Shown here piece by piece: positions 8,230-17,198 of a DNA stretch of 37,025 nucleotides (the stretch's first letter is position 1; every line of letters begins with the position of its first letter). Made by a program: the position numbers and the translations under genes. Source of the DNA: Desulfovibrionaceae bacterium. Lineage in GTDB: Bacteria; Desulfobacterota; Desulfovibrionia; Desulfovibrionales; Desulfovibrionaceae. The DNA lies in NCBI GenBank assembly GCA_017454005.1, contig JAFTDU010000056.1, forward strand, positions 1 through 37,025, in the 5' to 3' direction. The notes beneath the pieces are model-generated. The model made no database searches. It saw nothing but the letters and a program-made list of their open reading frames with translations, and had not been told where the DNA came from.

Positions 8230-8256
8230 GAGGAGTCGATGACTCCTCTTTTTTTT
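8230..8256 (+). terminator. Intrinsic terminator with no plus-strand gene before it
   Basis: GAGGAGTC (8230-8237) and GACTCCTC (8241-8248) form a perfect 8-bp stem with a three-base loop, followed by a run of eight T. The nearest plus-strand gene is proB, ending 885 bases earlier, so it ends either a small RNA or long proB read-through antisense to the HEAT-like gene. Confidence 0.85.
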
Positions 8257-8402
8257 AGCAGTAATTGCCTTAAATCTGCTCAGCTATAGATTTCAAGCAA
8301 GATCATTGCTGACCACCGTATTTTAACTCATGAAAACTGATTTAGCAATGATATCTGCATGCTGCAATAGTTTGATTAACTTAGACAATTAGATGGATAC
8401 TT

Positions 8403-8449
8403 TAAAACAAAAAAGGAGTTCTACTTGGTGAGCCAAATAGATCTCCTTT
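8403..8449 (-). terminator. Long hairpin, likely minus-strand terminator
   Basis: A 15-bp interrupted stem (AAAGGAG, TCTA, TTGG against CCAA, TAGA, CTCCTTT; 8412-8449) has two single-base mismatches and a TGAG loop. On the minus strand it is followed by TTTTTTGTTTT. The last minus-strand gene upstream stops at 8944, almost 500 bases away, so the hairpin more likely ends an unrecognised transcript. Confidence 0.7.
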
Positions 8450-8943
8450 GAAAATACTTTTTCCTGTACACAAGCAGCAAGAAAAACATTATTGGGAATC
8501 ATAAAATTAAAAATACTCTTTTTTTATACCGTAATCTATTACATTTTCACATTTTTCAGTAGTAAGGTAATCCTTGTTATCAACGATCACGCATCAGCTT
8601 TGCTTGTCCCTTTACTGCTAATTCAGTTATTTTATCAGCCTCATCATCAATATCACTTCAAAAACCACTTTTAGATAAGAGTCTAATGTATCCCTAACAT
8701 GCCTCATGTTCTTATATAACCGGCAAGGGCTCACGGATTATAAAGGCAGATAAAATATTCACTAATAAATCATACTCGTATACTAAACAACGCATAAAAT
8801 TTATGACAGACTTAAAAAGATTTGAACCTTGACCTACATGCAAAATGTGCATCCTTATTATGTTCTATGCACATAGTAAAACATATGGAAAATATAAGTG
8901 CGGCAGAAAATTGTTAGTGTAGTTTACAAATTCTTTGAAGCTC

Positions 8944-9582
8944 TCAATAAGTTTTTTTGCGTACAACAAGATCTAGCTGGAAACTTACAAACCGCAATAA
9001 TTTTTCAAAGACGTCTGCATCTTTGGTTAAGGTGGCAATATCAGGTAACATAAAGGCCAAAACACCTTCAATATGCTGCGGTTTATAACAGATGCTCTCA
9101 GCTAAAAGGATGCGTCCAGCCTCTCTCCCTAAGGCCACAACCATTTTGCCGCCCAAGGCTCGCACTCCTGACCAAAAGAGCACAGGATTAGGCTCAAGGT
9201 TTGGCAGCATATAGGGCCAAAAGGTGTGGGTGCCTTTGGGGAGCATAGGCTTTGACCGCAATAATTGTCCAAAAAAATTCCGCCGTGTATCAACCCCTTG
9301 ACTGGGCTCTTTTAAAAGATCTAGCCCTAATTCAGGGTATGTCCAAATTAATGTGCCCACCTGCACCTTCTGTAAAAGTGCCTGCCAAGACTCTGGCCAT
9401 TCATTAACAGGCAAGCGTTTACTGGCTGCAAGGGTCACTTGAGGTGCCGGTGCAGCTGGTTCTTTAGGCCGCTTCCAGGTCTGTCTAGGCTGTATTTTAT
9501 GTGTCGCTTGTGCTGGAGCTTGGGGCATCTTTGTGGGTATTAAGAGATACTTAAGCCCTTGGCTCATCCACACCCCGGCCAT
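8944..9582 (-). CDS. Conserved-looking protein of unknown function downstream of coaBC
   Basis: I do not recognise this product of about 212 residues. The first 70 residues are proline- and alanine-rich and probably disordered; the rest looks folded, with a segment reading RNFFGQLLRSKPMLPKG and then tryptophan- and proline-rich parts (FWPYMLPNLEPNP). No signal peptide or catalytic motif is evident. The start is unsettled: GTG at 9612 overlaps coaBC and has GGAGG only two bases away, ATG at 9582 follows the coaBC stop by five bases, and ATG at 9567 is also possible. Its position suggests co-transcription with coaBC, but a role in CoA synthesis does not follow. Confidence 0.75.
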   Translation of the reverse strand: MAGVWMSQGLKYLLIPTKMPQAPAQATHKIQPRQTWKRPKEPAAPAPQVTLAASKRLPVNEWPESWQALLQKVQVGTLIWTYPELGLDLLKEPSQGVDTRRNFFGQLLRSKPMLPKGTHTFWPYMLPNLEPNPVLFWSGVRALGGKMVVALGREAGRILLAESICYKPQHIEGVLAFMLPDIATLTKDADVFEKLLRFVSFQLDLVVRKKTY

Positions 9583-9587
9583 GGGCG

Positions 9588-10835
9588 CTATGCTTGCAAA
9601 AGCCAAGTGCACAACCTCCAGGCTACTTCTGTTTTATTTAAAAGCGGCCAAATCTCGCCACAGCCTTTGGCATTGACCACACAGACTTGGTTATTTAAAG
9701 AGCCAAAAGTTGTTTCTTCAGGATTGACGCGATTGGCCACCAAGAGATCAGCATGCTTCTGTTTACATTTTTCTTGGGCGAGATTAACAAGGCTTTCCAT
9801 GTCTGGAGTTGTTTCAGCTGCAAAGGCCAAAATCTTTTGGGAGGGTCTACGGTCATTTGCCAGTTCCAACAAAATGTCAGGATTGCGCTGCAAGGTTAAC
9901 TGAAACGGTCCTGTGACCCCCTGTTTTTTAAATTTGCTTTTGCCATTTTGGTACGGTACAGGACTAAAGTCAGCAACGGCTGCACAAAACATGCCGATGT
10001 CCATACTGGGCCAAAGCTCTCGTGCAGCCTGATACATCTCTTTAGCTGTCTGTACAGGCACAACTTGAAAATCTTGTGGGGTGGGAAACTCAACACCAGG
10101 TCCCTGTACCAGATGTACCTTGGCTCCGCGCATCCAACTAGCTAAAGCCAGCGACATACCCATGCGACCACTAGATGGATTCGACAAAAAGCGCACACTA
10201 TCCCAATGTTCCCTGGTGGGTCCTAAGGTAATTAAGACATCAAGCCCAGTCATATCTTGGAGGGCCAGAGCCTTTAAGCTTGTCCAAAAGATCTCGGCCA
10301 AATGGGCTAGCCGCCCCTCACCCTCATCCCCACAGGCACTGACACCAGTTTGGGGTTTAACAATCATGACCCCACGTTCACTTAAGGTCTTAAGATTTTG
10401 CTGCAAGGCTGGATGGGCATACATCTTAGGATTCATGGCTGGCGCTATGACAAGAGGCCCCGCATAGGCTAGAGCTTGGGCCGCAAAGAGGCGATCACAT
10501 CTACCTTGGGCTAGGCTTGCAATGGCATTGGCTGAGGCCGGCGCCACCACAAACACTTGGGCTCTTGTGCCTGGCTCCAAATGGGCAAAACAGTCCTCAG
10601 TCCCCCCAAAACTATCGGTATATACAGGGATGGCGCCAAGGGCTTCAAAGAGCTTTGGCTGCACAAAATGCTGTGCCCCTGTTGAGACGGTCACAGACAC
10701 ATAGAGCCCGGCTTTTTTAAAGGCCCGCAGTAACTCGCAAGCTTTATAGGCAGCTACAGAACCTGTCACAGCTAAATGCACATGTTTGCCCGCAAAATGG
10801 GCGCTCTCTGTAAAAAACGTCTCAGTAATCGACAC
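9588..10835 (-). CDS. coaBC: Bifunctional phosphopantothenoylcysteine decarboxylase / phosphopantothenate-cysteine ligase
   Basis: CoaBC joins cysteine to 4'-phosphopantothenate and decarboxylates the product, two steps of coenzyme A synthesis. The 415-residue protein has the flavoprotein CoaC half (about 15-190), with TGSVAAYKACELL, the catalytic His in FAHLEPG, the APAMNPKMY motif and the SACGDEGEGRLA lid with its cysteine. The CoaB half (about 200-410) has TLGPTREHWD, RFLSNPSSGRMG and AAVADFSP. The start is GTG, supported by GAGG six bases upstream. It diverges from queA across 140 bases that should hold both promoters, though none is clear. Confidence 0.96.
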   Translation of the reverse strand: MSITETFFTESAHFAGKHVHLAVTGSVAAYKACELLRAFKKAGLYVSVTVSTGAQHFVQPKLFEALGAIPVYTDSFGGTEDCFAHLEPGTRAQVFVVAPASANAIASLAQGRCDRLFAAQALAYAGPLVIAPAMNPKMYAHPALQQNLKTLSERGVMIVKPQTGVSACGDEGEGRLAHLAEIFWTSLKALALQDMTGLDVLITLGPTREHWDSVRFLSNPSSGRMGMSLALASWMRGAKVHLVQGPGVEFPTPQDFQVVPVQTAKEMYQAARELWPSMDIGMFCAAVADFSPVPYQNGKSKFKKQGVTGPFQLTLQRNPDILLELANDRRPSQKILAFAAETTPDMESLVNLAQEKCKQKHADLLVANRVNPEETTFGSLNNQVCVVNAKGCGEIWPLLNKTEVAWRLCTWLLQA

Positions 10836-10975
10836 TGTTCACCTCACAAAAAATTCGCACACGCTGCGTTTGTCTCTACACAACTCCCAACTATACATAA
10901 CGCAGATCAAGCACACACTTCCACGCATCATTACAATAGCTTTTGCCAACACTTTAGATCTCAGGTGCCAAGCAT

Positions 10976-12067
10976 ATGTCTTCGCAAAATCTTCCCCCAG
11001 ATTTTCAACGTCAAAGCTATGTCTTTGAGCTCCCTCAAGAACGCATTGCTCAATTTCCTGCCAAAGAACGTCAGGCCTCCCGCCTCTTGGTCATAGACCG
11101 CGCAAAAAAGACACTGACCCATACAAGCTTTAGTGCCATTGCAAACTATCTACCTAAAAACGCCATCCTTGTGGCCAATAACTCCAAGGTCGTGCCTGCA
11201 AGACTCTGTGGAACAAGGGAGACAGGCGGGAAGTTTGAATTTTTGCTCTTAACCCCTCTACCCCTTTTAGAAAAAAGCCCCATAGATCAGGCAGGCTTTG
11301 CGCATTGCGTGTGCCTGGGGCTAGTGCGCCAAGGGGGCCGCGTTGTGCCAGGTCAAGAACTTAAGATTTCAGAAGATCTTAAAATCACCATTTTAGAGCT
11401 TGGCAGTTTTGGCAAACACCGCTGTAAACTAAGCTTTCGCGGGGATCTGGAAACACTCTTTACGCGTTTTGGCAAAGTCCCCCTGCCCCCCTACATTAAA
11501 AGAGAGCCAGACACAGTTGATCTTACCCGCTACCAAACGGTCTATGCCAAAGAGCCAGGCTCTGTGGCAGCGCCAACTGCAGGACTGCATTTTACAAAAG
11601 AGTTGCAGGCAAGTTTAGTGGCCCTTGGCTTCACATGGCTAGAATTAACCCTCTTTGTGGGCTATGGCACATTTAGTCCTGTGCGCTCAAATGATATTCG
11701 CGAGCACACCATGCACAGTGAATATATCGAGATCAGTGCTGATGTCGCGCAAACAATTACACTTGCCAAAGCCCAAGGCCGCCCCATCATTGCCATTGGT
11801 ACAACAAGTGTACGGGCCTTAGAAGGTGCATATAAAGCATGTGGCAGATTAGAAGCCTTTGCTGGCTGGACTGATATTTTCCTCTATCCAGGAAAAAAAG
11901 TACAGGTGATCGATGGTCTGGTGACCAATTTTCACTTGCCAGGTTCCTCGCTCATCATGCTTGTGGCAAGCTTGGTTGGTAGACAAAGACTCTTAGAGAT
12001 CTATCAAGAAGCAATTGCCAAGCAATATAATTTCTTCTCCTATGGAGATGCGATGTTGATTCTCTAA
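10976..12067 (+). CDS. queA: tRNA preQ1(34) S-adenosylmethionine ribosyltransferase-isomerase
   Basis: QueA transfers and rearranges the ribosyl group of S-adenosylmethionine onto preQ1 at the tRNA wobble position, making epoxyqueuosine. The 363-residue protein carries the family motifs ELPQERIAQFPAKER near the start, VANNSKVVPARL, TVYAKEPGSVAAPTAGLHF and TNFHLPGSSLIMLV. Length is normal. The ATG at 10976 has no strong ribosome binding site but gives the expected N-terminus. Its stop overlaps the stop of the opposing AIDA-repeat gene, and no terminator lies between them. Confidence 0.96.
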   Translation: MSSQNLPPDFQRQSYVFELPQERIAQFPAKERQASRLLVIDRAKKTLTHTSFSAIANYLPKNAILVANNSKVVPARLCGTRETGGKFEFLLLTPLPLLEKSPIDQAGFAHCVCLGLVRQGGRVVPGQELKISEDLKITILELGSFGKHRCKLSFRGDLETLFTRFGKVPLPPYIKREPDTVDLTRYQTVYAKEPGSVAAPTAGLHFTKELQASLVALGFTWLELTLFVGYGTFSPVRSNDIREHTMHSEYIEISADVAQTITLAKAQGRPIIAIGTTSVRALEGAYKACGRLEAFAGWTDIFLYPGKKVQVIDGLVTNFHLPGSSLIMLVASLVGRQRLLEIYQEAIAKQYNFFSYGDAMLIL

Positions 12068-14589
12068 CTAGCTAAACCTGCTTGCTGCCAAATCTCTTCT
12101 TTGGCAGCTTTTGTTTGTGCTACTGTGGGATTAGAGGCTTTTAAATATGTATCTAAGGCTGAGAGCTTTTCTGTGTAGACAATATTATGTGTTCTTTCAC
12201 TATAGCCTTCTAAAGTAATCTTATCACTCTTACCTTTGCGGCTAATGACAAGATCCTGTCCAGTTTTCTTGAAAGTCAAATCACTGGCTTTTACACCTTG
12301 CAACAGCAAGGTATAGGTGCCTTGGGTTTTCTCAATTACATCCTGTCCCCAAGCGCTTTTAGCAAAGACAACTACATCGCGACCATTTTTGCCTGCAATA
12401 CTATTTTTGGCTGAGCTGCCATAAAAGATATCGCTTTGTGTTGTGCCCACAAGATTTGCTTTGGCTTCTGTAATAAAGGATCCAGGATTAAGAGTTAGTG
12501 CTAATTTTAGGTTGCCACTTGTATTTGTCAAAGTATAGGTGACACCATTTTGGCTAAGGCTCTTTTTAGTTGTAAGTGTGCCAAGATTTGTTTTGGCAGA
12601 TTTTAGACCAAGACTTAGATCGCCCTTAAACCAATTCTTAGCCAAAAAGTAGGTACCAAGGGATTGTACTCTCTTTACTTGAACGTATACACTACCCTTG
12701 ACATTACTTAAGGCATTTGCAAGCTGCAACATGGGCGTATTAGTTTTACGTGCAAGCTCAAAGGTAAACTTACTGTTATCGTTTAAGTTTAAAATACCTA
12801 AAGTATTCTTAACTCCCTGCACATGGACACTTGCTTTGCCAACCCAAAGATTGAGGCCATTCATGTTAGCTTGGTTCTTAAGTACAAGGGTTGCCTTATT
12901 AACTAACTGCACGCCTTTGGTTGTAGTGCCGCCTGTAAGGGTAGCATTCTGTACGAGCACTTTGCCACCTAAAGATGTGCCAGCAGCACACTGCAGGGTA
13001 GCACCTTTTAAAAGCCGGGCTCCCCTGACAAGTGCCCCAGCACTTGCAACAACTACGCCATGAGGCCCAACTTCTACATTCTTAAGACTCCCGCCTTCAA
13101 AAACTCCAACCTGCCCCCCACTTACAACCTTGCAAAAGCTCGCCACCCCACCTGTATTCACAAGTAAAGTGCCTTGCACTCTGCAATCACTACTCACGCC
13201 TTTATATAAGACTCTCCCAACACCTTGAGCAGAAATTATCGTATGTAGGGCTTGGCCACTATGCACATAATGTTGGCCACCTTTTTGCACAATACTTGAA
13301 ATAGACCTGCCACCTGAAATATACTGCATGGCACTCTGCTTAATGGTTGTATCTTGCACCGTGCCCTTGACAATCACCTGTACAGCTTTTTGCTCTAAAG
13401 AGACGTGTGATACAACTCCCCCACTCACATATTGGGAAGCAGTAGAGCCAACTGTGACCTTGTGCACCTTGCCACCACTTACATGCATAATCCCATGGGC
13501 CAATAAGGTAATATCTTGGGCTACTCCTTTAACAACAACCTCTGTGCCACCTTTTTGTACAATACTTGAAATAGCTCTGCCACCTGCAATATACTGCATG
13601 GCACTCTGCTGAATTGTTGTATCTTGCACAGTGCCCTTGACAATTACCTGCACAGCCTTTTGCCCTAAAGACACGTGTGATACAACTCCACCACTCACAT
13701 ATTGGGAAGCAGTAGAGCCAACTGTGACCTTGTGCACCTTGCCGCCAGAGACATGCATAATCCCATGGGCCAATAAGGTAATATCTTGGGCTACACCATT
13801 CAAAATGATCTGTGTACCACCACTTTTAATTTGTACATCTTGCACACGACCATTTAGAGTATACTGTAGGCCGCCACTCTCAACACGCACATCTCGCACA
13901 ATCCCACTTGAGACAATCTGTGAAGCACCTTTAAGGGTTGTGTTTTGGGCCTGCCCTTTACGGATAATCTGCATCCCTTTAGTCAGAGTGGTTTTACTTA
14001 TAACACCTTGACTTAAGAGCTGCGTGCCACCGTAAATCGTGGTATGTGTGGCTTTACTCCCACTAATTACCTGCTGAAGTCCACCATTAAAAATGGTGGT
14101 AGATGTCGCTACAGCATTTTTACCAAGCTGTTGGATGCCACCAGATGAGATTTTGGTAGTAGAGGCACTGGCATTTACGATCTGTAGGCCACCATTTTTA
14201 ATGGTCGTCTCTTGGGCAACTCCTGCACTTACATACTGCCTACCATTACTTTGAATCAGTGTGTCGTTGGCTCTGCCTTGATTAATAATCTGATAGCCAA
14301 ACTGTTTTAAAGTCGTCTTATTTGCAGTAGATTTACTTGCTACAAGCTGCACAGCATAGCTTGAAGCATGCTCACCTTTAAGGGTTGTATTGGTCGCTGT
14401 AGCTGTGGTTAACCTTTGGGTGCCTCCTGCTAAAATAGTGGTACTGGTAGTCTGCCCATTAATCACACTCTGATTACCACTTAAGCCTATGGTAATCTTG
14501 TTTGTTTTACCATTGACAAGCTGTGTGCCACTTGTGACCCGTTCATCACTTACAGTTTGATCGGTACCCACAATGGTTGTAAATGCCAT
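12064..14589 (-). CDS. AIDA-type repeat protein with RTX-like C-terminal block, probable secreted adhesin
   Basis: The 841-residue protein begins with about 27 imperfect repeats of 18-20 residues (roughly residues 1-540) built around GG-(T/L/I)-Q motifs such as NGGLQIVN and SGGIQQLG, the pattern of AIDA-I passenger repeats that form a beta helix. A beta-rich spacer follows (about 540-700). Residues 705-800 hold a degenerate calcium-binding RTX-like block (GTTQSDIFYGSS, then AGKNGRDVV) and a domain typical of the end of such proteins. There is no N-terminal signal peptide and no C-terminal autotransporter barrel, so export by a type I system is inferred; no transporter genes are nearby. GGAGG six bases before the ATG supports the start. 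A 270-base internal duplication is annotated separately. Confidence 0.88.
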   Translation of the reverse strand: MAFTTIVGTDQTVSDERVTSGTQLVNGKTNKITIGLSGNQSVINGQTTSTTILAGGTQRLTTATATNTTLKGEHASSYAVQLVASKSTANKTTLKQFGYQIINQGRANDTLIQSNGRQYVSAGVAQETTIKNGGLQIVNASASTTKISSGGIQQLGKNAVATSTTIFNGGLQQVISGSKATHTTIYGGTQLLSQGVISKTTLTKGMQIIRKGQAQNTTLKGASQIVSSGIVRDVRVESGGLQYTLNGRVQDVQIKSGGTQIILNGVAQDITLLAHGIMHVSGGKVHKVTVGSTASQYVSGGVVSHVSLGQKAVQVIVKGTVQDTTIQQSAMQYIAGGRAISSIVQKGGTEVVVKGVAQDITLLAHGIMHVSGGKVHKVTVGSTASQYVSGGVVSHVSLEQKAVQVIVKGTVQDTTIKQSAMQYISGGRSISSIVQKGGQHYVHSGQALHTIISAQGVGRVLYKGVSSDCRVQGTLLVNTGGVASFCKVVSGGQVGVFEGGSLKNVEVGPHGVVVASAGALVRGARLLKGATLQCAAGTSLGGKVLVQNATLTGGTTTKGVQLVNKATLVLKNQANMNGLNLWVGKASVHVQGVKNTLGILNLNDNSKFTFELARKTNTPMLQLANALSNVKGSVYVQVKRVQSLGTYFLAKNWFKGDLSLGLKSAKTNLGTLTTKKSLSQNGVTYTLTNTSGNLKLALTLNPGSFITEAKANLVGTTQSDIFYGSSAKNSIAGKNGRDVVVFAKSAWGQDVIEKTQGTYTLLLQGVKASDLTFKKTGQDLVISRKGKSDKITLEGYSERTHNIVYTEKLSALDTYLKASNPTVAQTKAAKEEIWQQAGLAS
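13258..13797 (-). repeat. Two near-identical 270-base tandem units inside the AIDA-repeat gene
   Basis: Units at about 13528-13797 and 13258-13527 repeat with a 270-base (90-residue) period; for example the CAATAAGGTAATATCTTGGG word occurs at 13771 and 13501. The encoded units differ at only a few residues (G/E, Q/K, A/S changes) apart from the divergent last dozen or so residues of the second unit. Each spans four or five short AIDA repeats, so this is a recent duplication of a block, a likely site of length variation between strains. Confidence 0.85.
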
Positions 14590-14647
14590 GGGAATCCTCC
14601 AGCTTCTTCCCGCAAGATCTAAAATTTAGTCTCTCAAGTACAAGGAA

Positions 14648-14675
14648 GCGGCAAAGGAATAGCTCCCTTTGCCGC
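14648..14675 (-). terminator. Hairpin between gap and the AIDA-repeat gene
   Basis: GCGGCAAAGG (14648-14657) and CCTTTGCCGC (14666-14675) form a perfect 10-bp stem with an eight-base loop. On the minus strand it follows the gap stop by 38 bases, but the bases after it (TTCCTTGT) are only weakly T-rich. It may end gap transcripts partially, or stabilise the leader of the next gene. Confidence 0.55.
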
Positions 14676-14713
14676 ATGCAGCACAATTATAACTTGTGTG
14701 TACTAATGATTTT

Positions 14714-15730
14714 CTATAAACCGCGCTCTTGCATCATGCAAATTAAATCGCACACGCGGCATGAATAACCCCATTCATTATCATACCAGGCCACAGCTTT
14801 CACTAAGACACCATCTTGCACATTGGTGCACGAGGCTTCTAAGATGGAAGAAGCTGAATCCCCTTTGAAATCCATTGAGACAAGGGGTTTATCATTATAA
14901 GCCAAAATACCTTTTAAGTAGGTCTTGGAGGCTTCTTGCATTTTGGCAAGCAGGGTCTCGGTATCGGTGGGTTTCTCCAAGATGCAAGAAAAATCAACCA
15001 CAGAGACGGTTGGGGTGGGCACCCGCAGAGAATAGCCTGAGAATTTGCCAGCCAATTCAGGGATGACCTTGGCTACTGCTTGGGCGGCCCCAGTGGTCGT
15101 GGGGATGATATTGCAGGCTGCAGCTCTGGCTCTTCTTGGATCCTTATGGGCTTGGTCTAAAATGCGTTGGTCATTGGTATAGGAGTGAATGGTGCACATA
15201 TTCCCAAGCTTAATGCCAAATTCTTTTTGTAAGACCAAAGCCACAGGGGCTAAGCAGTTGGTCGTGCAGGAAGCATTGGAGACAATGTGGTGTTTAGCAG
15301 GATCATAAGCCTTGTCATTGACACCCATAACAATGGTTAAGTCTTCTTCTTTGGCAGGTGCTGTAATGATGACCTTCTTGGCCCCATTATCGATATGCAC
15401 TTGGGTTTGGGAAGCTTTACGAAAGATGCCAGTGCTTTCAACAACAATTTGGGCGCCATATTTGGACCAGGTCAAGGCCTTTGGATCCTTCTCGGCAAAA
15501 CAATGGATCTTCCAATCCCCAACTTGGGCTTCATTACCGTTAACTTGAGCATTTAAATTGCCACGCCCATAAACTGAATCATATTCGGCCAAATGAAAAT
15601 TTTCTGCAGCATCGCAGAGGTCATTGATCGCCACGACCTCAACCTTATCCCGATAAGATTGATGCAGGGCACGAAAAACTTGTCTGCCAATGCGACCAAA
15701 ACCATTGATAGCAACTTTAACTTTCGACAT
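14714..15730 (-). CDS. gap: Glyceraldehyde-3-phosphate dehydrogenase
   Basis: This glycolytic enzyme converts glyceraldehyde 3-phosphate to 1,3-bisphosphoglycerate. The 338-residue protein has the Rossmann motif NGFGRIGRQ (10-18), the NAD-favouring AINDLCD segment with D37, and the catalytic cysteine C155 in SNASCTTNC. The C-terminal [12 protein letters not shown] is typical. A TTG one codon upstream (15733) is possible, but the ATG at 15730 is preferred. No strong ribosome binding site is visible. It stands alone, with no pgk or tpi beside it. Confidence 0.96.
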   Translation of the reverse strand: MSKVKVAINGFGRIGRQVFRALHQSYRDKVEVVAINDLCDAAENFHLAEYDSVYGRGNLNAQVNGNEAQVGDWKIHCFAEKDPKALTWSKYGAQIVVESTGIFRKASQTQVHIDNGAKKVIITAPAKEEDLTIVMGVNDKAYDPAKHHIVSNASCTTNCLAPVALVLQKEFGIKLGNMCTIHSYTNDQRILDQAHKDPRRARAAACNIIPTTTGAAQAVAKVIPELAGKFSGYSLRVPTPTVSVVDFSCILEKPTDTETLLAKMQEASKTYLKGILAYNDKPLVSMDFKGDSASSILEASCTNVQDGVLVKAVAWYDNEWGYSCRVCDLICMMQERGL

Positions 15731-16047
15731 CAAAATTCAGCGTGGTTGCCCCGTAGACGGAGAGAAACGCTGCCTCCTAAATTTTTCTTAAGGTTTACAA
15801 AAGTCACGCGAAAGAAACGATTCTATTTTTGCATTTTTGAGGACAAAAAGCAATAAGACTGCTGTGTATATAATAATCACCAAAGAAAACAATTGTATTT
15901 TTTAAAAATGCTTAGCTAGAGTTAAAGTATATAAAATATGGCTAAATTTTTACGCCTTGTGCGCCAGTGAAAACAGCTCTGCATAAATTTATCTCTACAA
16001 ATCAAGAGTTTTGTCTTTCATCTTACATTATGCTTTACAACTTGCGC
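15731..16047. other. Gap between rodA and gap
   Basis: No gene is visible in this AT-rich stretch. On the minus strand a weak promoter-like pair, TTGTTT and TATACA with 16 bases between, lies near 15865-15895 and could drive gap. I see no convincing terminator for the rodA operon. Confidence 0.35.
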
Positions 16048-17154
16048 TTAACCTTTAAAAATAAAGCGCCGCATGGAGACATTTAACACAATCCCAAGTA
16101 AGGTAAAATTCACAAGTGTAGCACTGCCCCCATAACTTATAAAAGGTAAGGGGATGCCTACAACCGGCATTAAACCGATCACCATGCAGATATTGATCAA
16201 AATTTCCCAAAAAAAGTAAAAGAAAATGCCAACTACAAGTAAGCTGCCAAAGCGATCTTTGGCTTGAATGGCTGAAGAAAAAATGGACAATAAAAAGAGA
16301 CAAAACATGGAGACTAGCGCCACGCAGCCCACAAACCCCCATTCTTCGCCAAACACAGCCAAAGCAAAATCGGAATGGCGTTCAGGCAAAAAGCGCAATT
16401 GACTTTGGGTGCCCTCGGTAAAGCCCTTGCCCCAGAGTTGGCCAGAGCCTATGGCAATACGGGATTGTAAGATATGATAACCTGTGCCACGTGGATCATT
16501 GGTAGGATCGAGGAAGCTTAAAATACGTTGCCGCTGGTAATCATGCATGACTACGAACCATAAAAACACGGCTGCTAAGGGAATAGCTACGAGACAACTG
16601 CGCAAGACTGCAGCCCGCATCCCATGAAATAAAATCATGCCCCCCATGATCAAAAGGAGCATCATGGCTGTGCCGAGATCAGGTTGATTTAAGATCAACG
16701 CACAGGGGAAAAGGCCCATACAGAGCACCCCTAAAAAGCGTTTCCACCCAAGAGGTTGGCCATCTGCCGAGAGAAGCCTTGCTGCAAGTACCAGGACTGC
16801 AATTTTAGCAAGCTCTGAAGGTTGAAAACTGAGCATGCCAAAAGAGATCCAACGGGTTGCGCCATACACATTTTTGCCAATGACTGCCACTATCAACAGT
16901 AAAACTATAGTTACCCAATAAAAGGGCCAGGCAAAATTGCGTAAGCGTCTATAATCAATGCTTAAGGTCAAAAGCATGCACACAAGACCACACAGGCCCC
17001 AAATAATCTGCTTTTGATAGAAGCTAGCTAGGACGATATCTTCTTCAACACGGGTGCCACTTGCCGAATAGAGATTGAGTAAACCCACCAAAAATAAAAT
17101 TAGCATGCAGGCCAATAATGACCAATTAACATGACTAAAGATCCTGCTATCCAT
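16048..17154 (-). CDS. rodA: Peptidoglycan glycosyltransferase RodA (SEDS family)
   Basis: RodA polymerises glycan strands during cell elongation, working with PBP2 in the inner membrane. The 368-residue protein is largely hydrophobic with about ten membrane spans. It shows the SEDS signatures: SFGMLSFQPSELAK, LNQPDLGTAMML, QSRIAIGSGQLWGKGFTEG, RFLPERHSDFALAVFGEEWGF and the final PFISYGGS. It is the last gene of the mreB-mreC-mreD-mrdA-rodA unit, starting 44 bases after mrdA ends. Confidence 0.96.
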   Translation of the reverse strand: MDSRIFSHVNWSLLACMLILFLVGLLNLYSASGTRVEEDIVLASFYQKQIIWGLCGLVCMLLTLSIDYRRLRNFAWPFYWVTIVLLLIVAVIGKNVYGATRWISFGMLSFQPSELAKIAVLVLAARLLSADGQPLGWKRFLGVLCMGLFPCALILNQPDLGTAMMLLLIMGGMILFHGMRAAVLRSCLVAIPLAAVFLWFVVMHDYQRQRILSFLDPTNDPRGTGYHILQSRIAIGSGQLWGKGFTEGTQSQLRFLPERHSDFALAVFGEEWGFVGCVALVSMFCLFLLSIFSSAIQAKDRFGSLLVVGIFFYFFWEILINICMVIGLMPVVGIPLPFISYGGSATLVNFTLLGIVLNVSMRRFIFKG

Positions 17155-17198
17155 GGGGACTCCTTGGCAAAAGCGCCCTAAATCCTCTTAAGCTTGGC

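Larger units (their letters stand above)
8029..8943. other. Long non-coding stretch with orphan transcription signals
   Basis: No convincing protein gene lies here. What I see: a plus-strand terminator at 8230-8256; a minus-strand terminator at 8403-8449; a minus-strand TATAAT at 8742-8737, which with the latter would give a transcript of about 320 bases; two ATTGTCA words 18 bases apart at 8177 and 8195; and an inverted repeat ATGTGCAT/ATGCACAT at 8845-8874 followed on the minus strand by TTTTGC, possibly the end of the coaBC unit. One or two small RNA genes are plausible but unproven. Confidence 0.5.

Noticed and set aside
8492-8674. 60-residue hydrophobic open frame on the plus strand
   Set aside because: No ribosome binding site, biased AT-rich composition, and it lies in the non-coding gap; composition alone gives such a frame.
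12698-14011. Several plus-strand frames of 94-126 residues opposite the AIDA-repeat gene
   Set aside because: They are antisense shadows of a repetitive gene; their own repetition mirrors the real repeats and none has a start signal.
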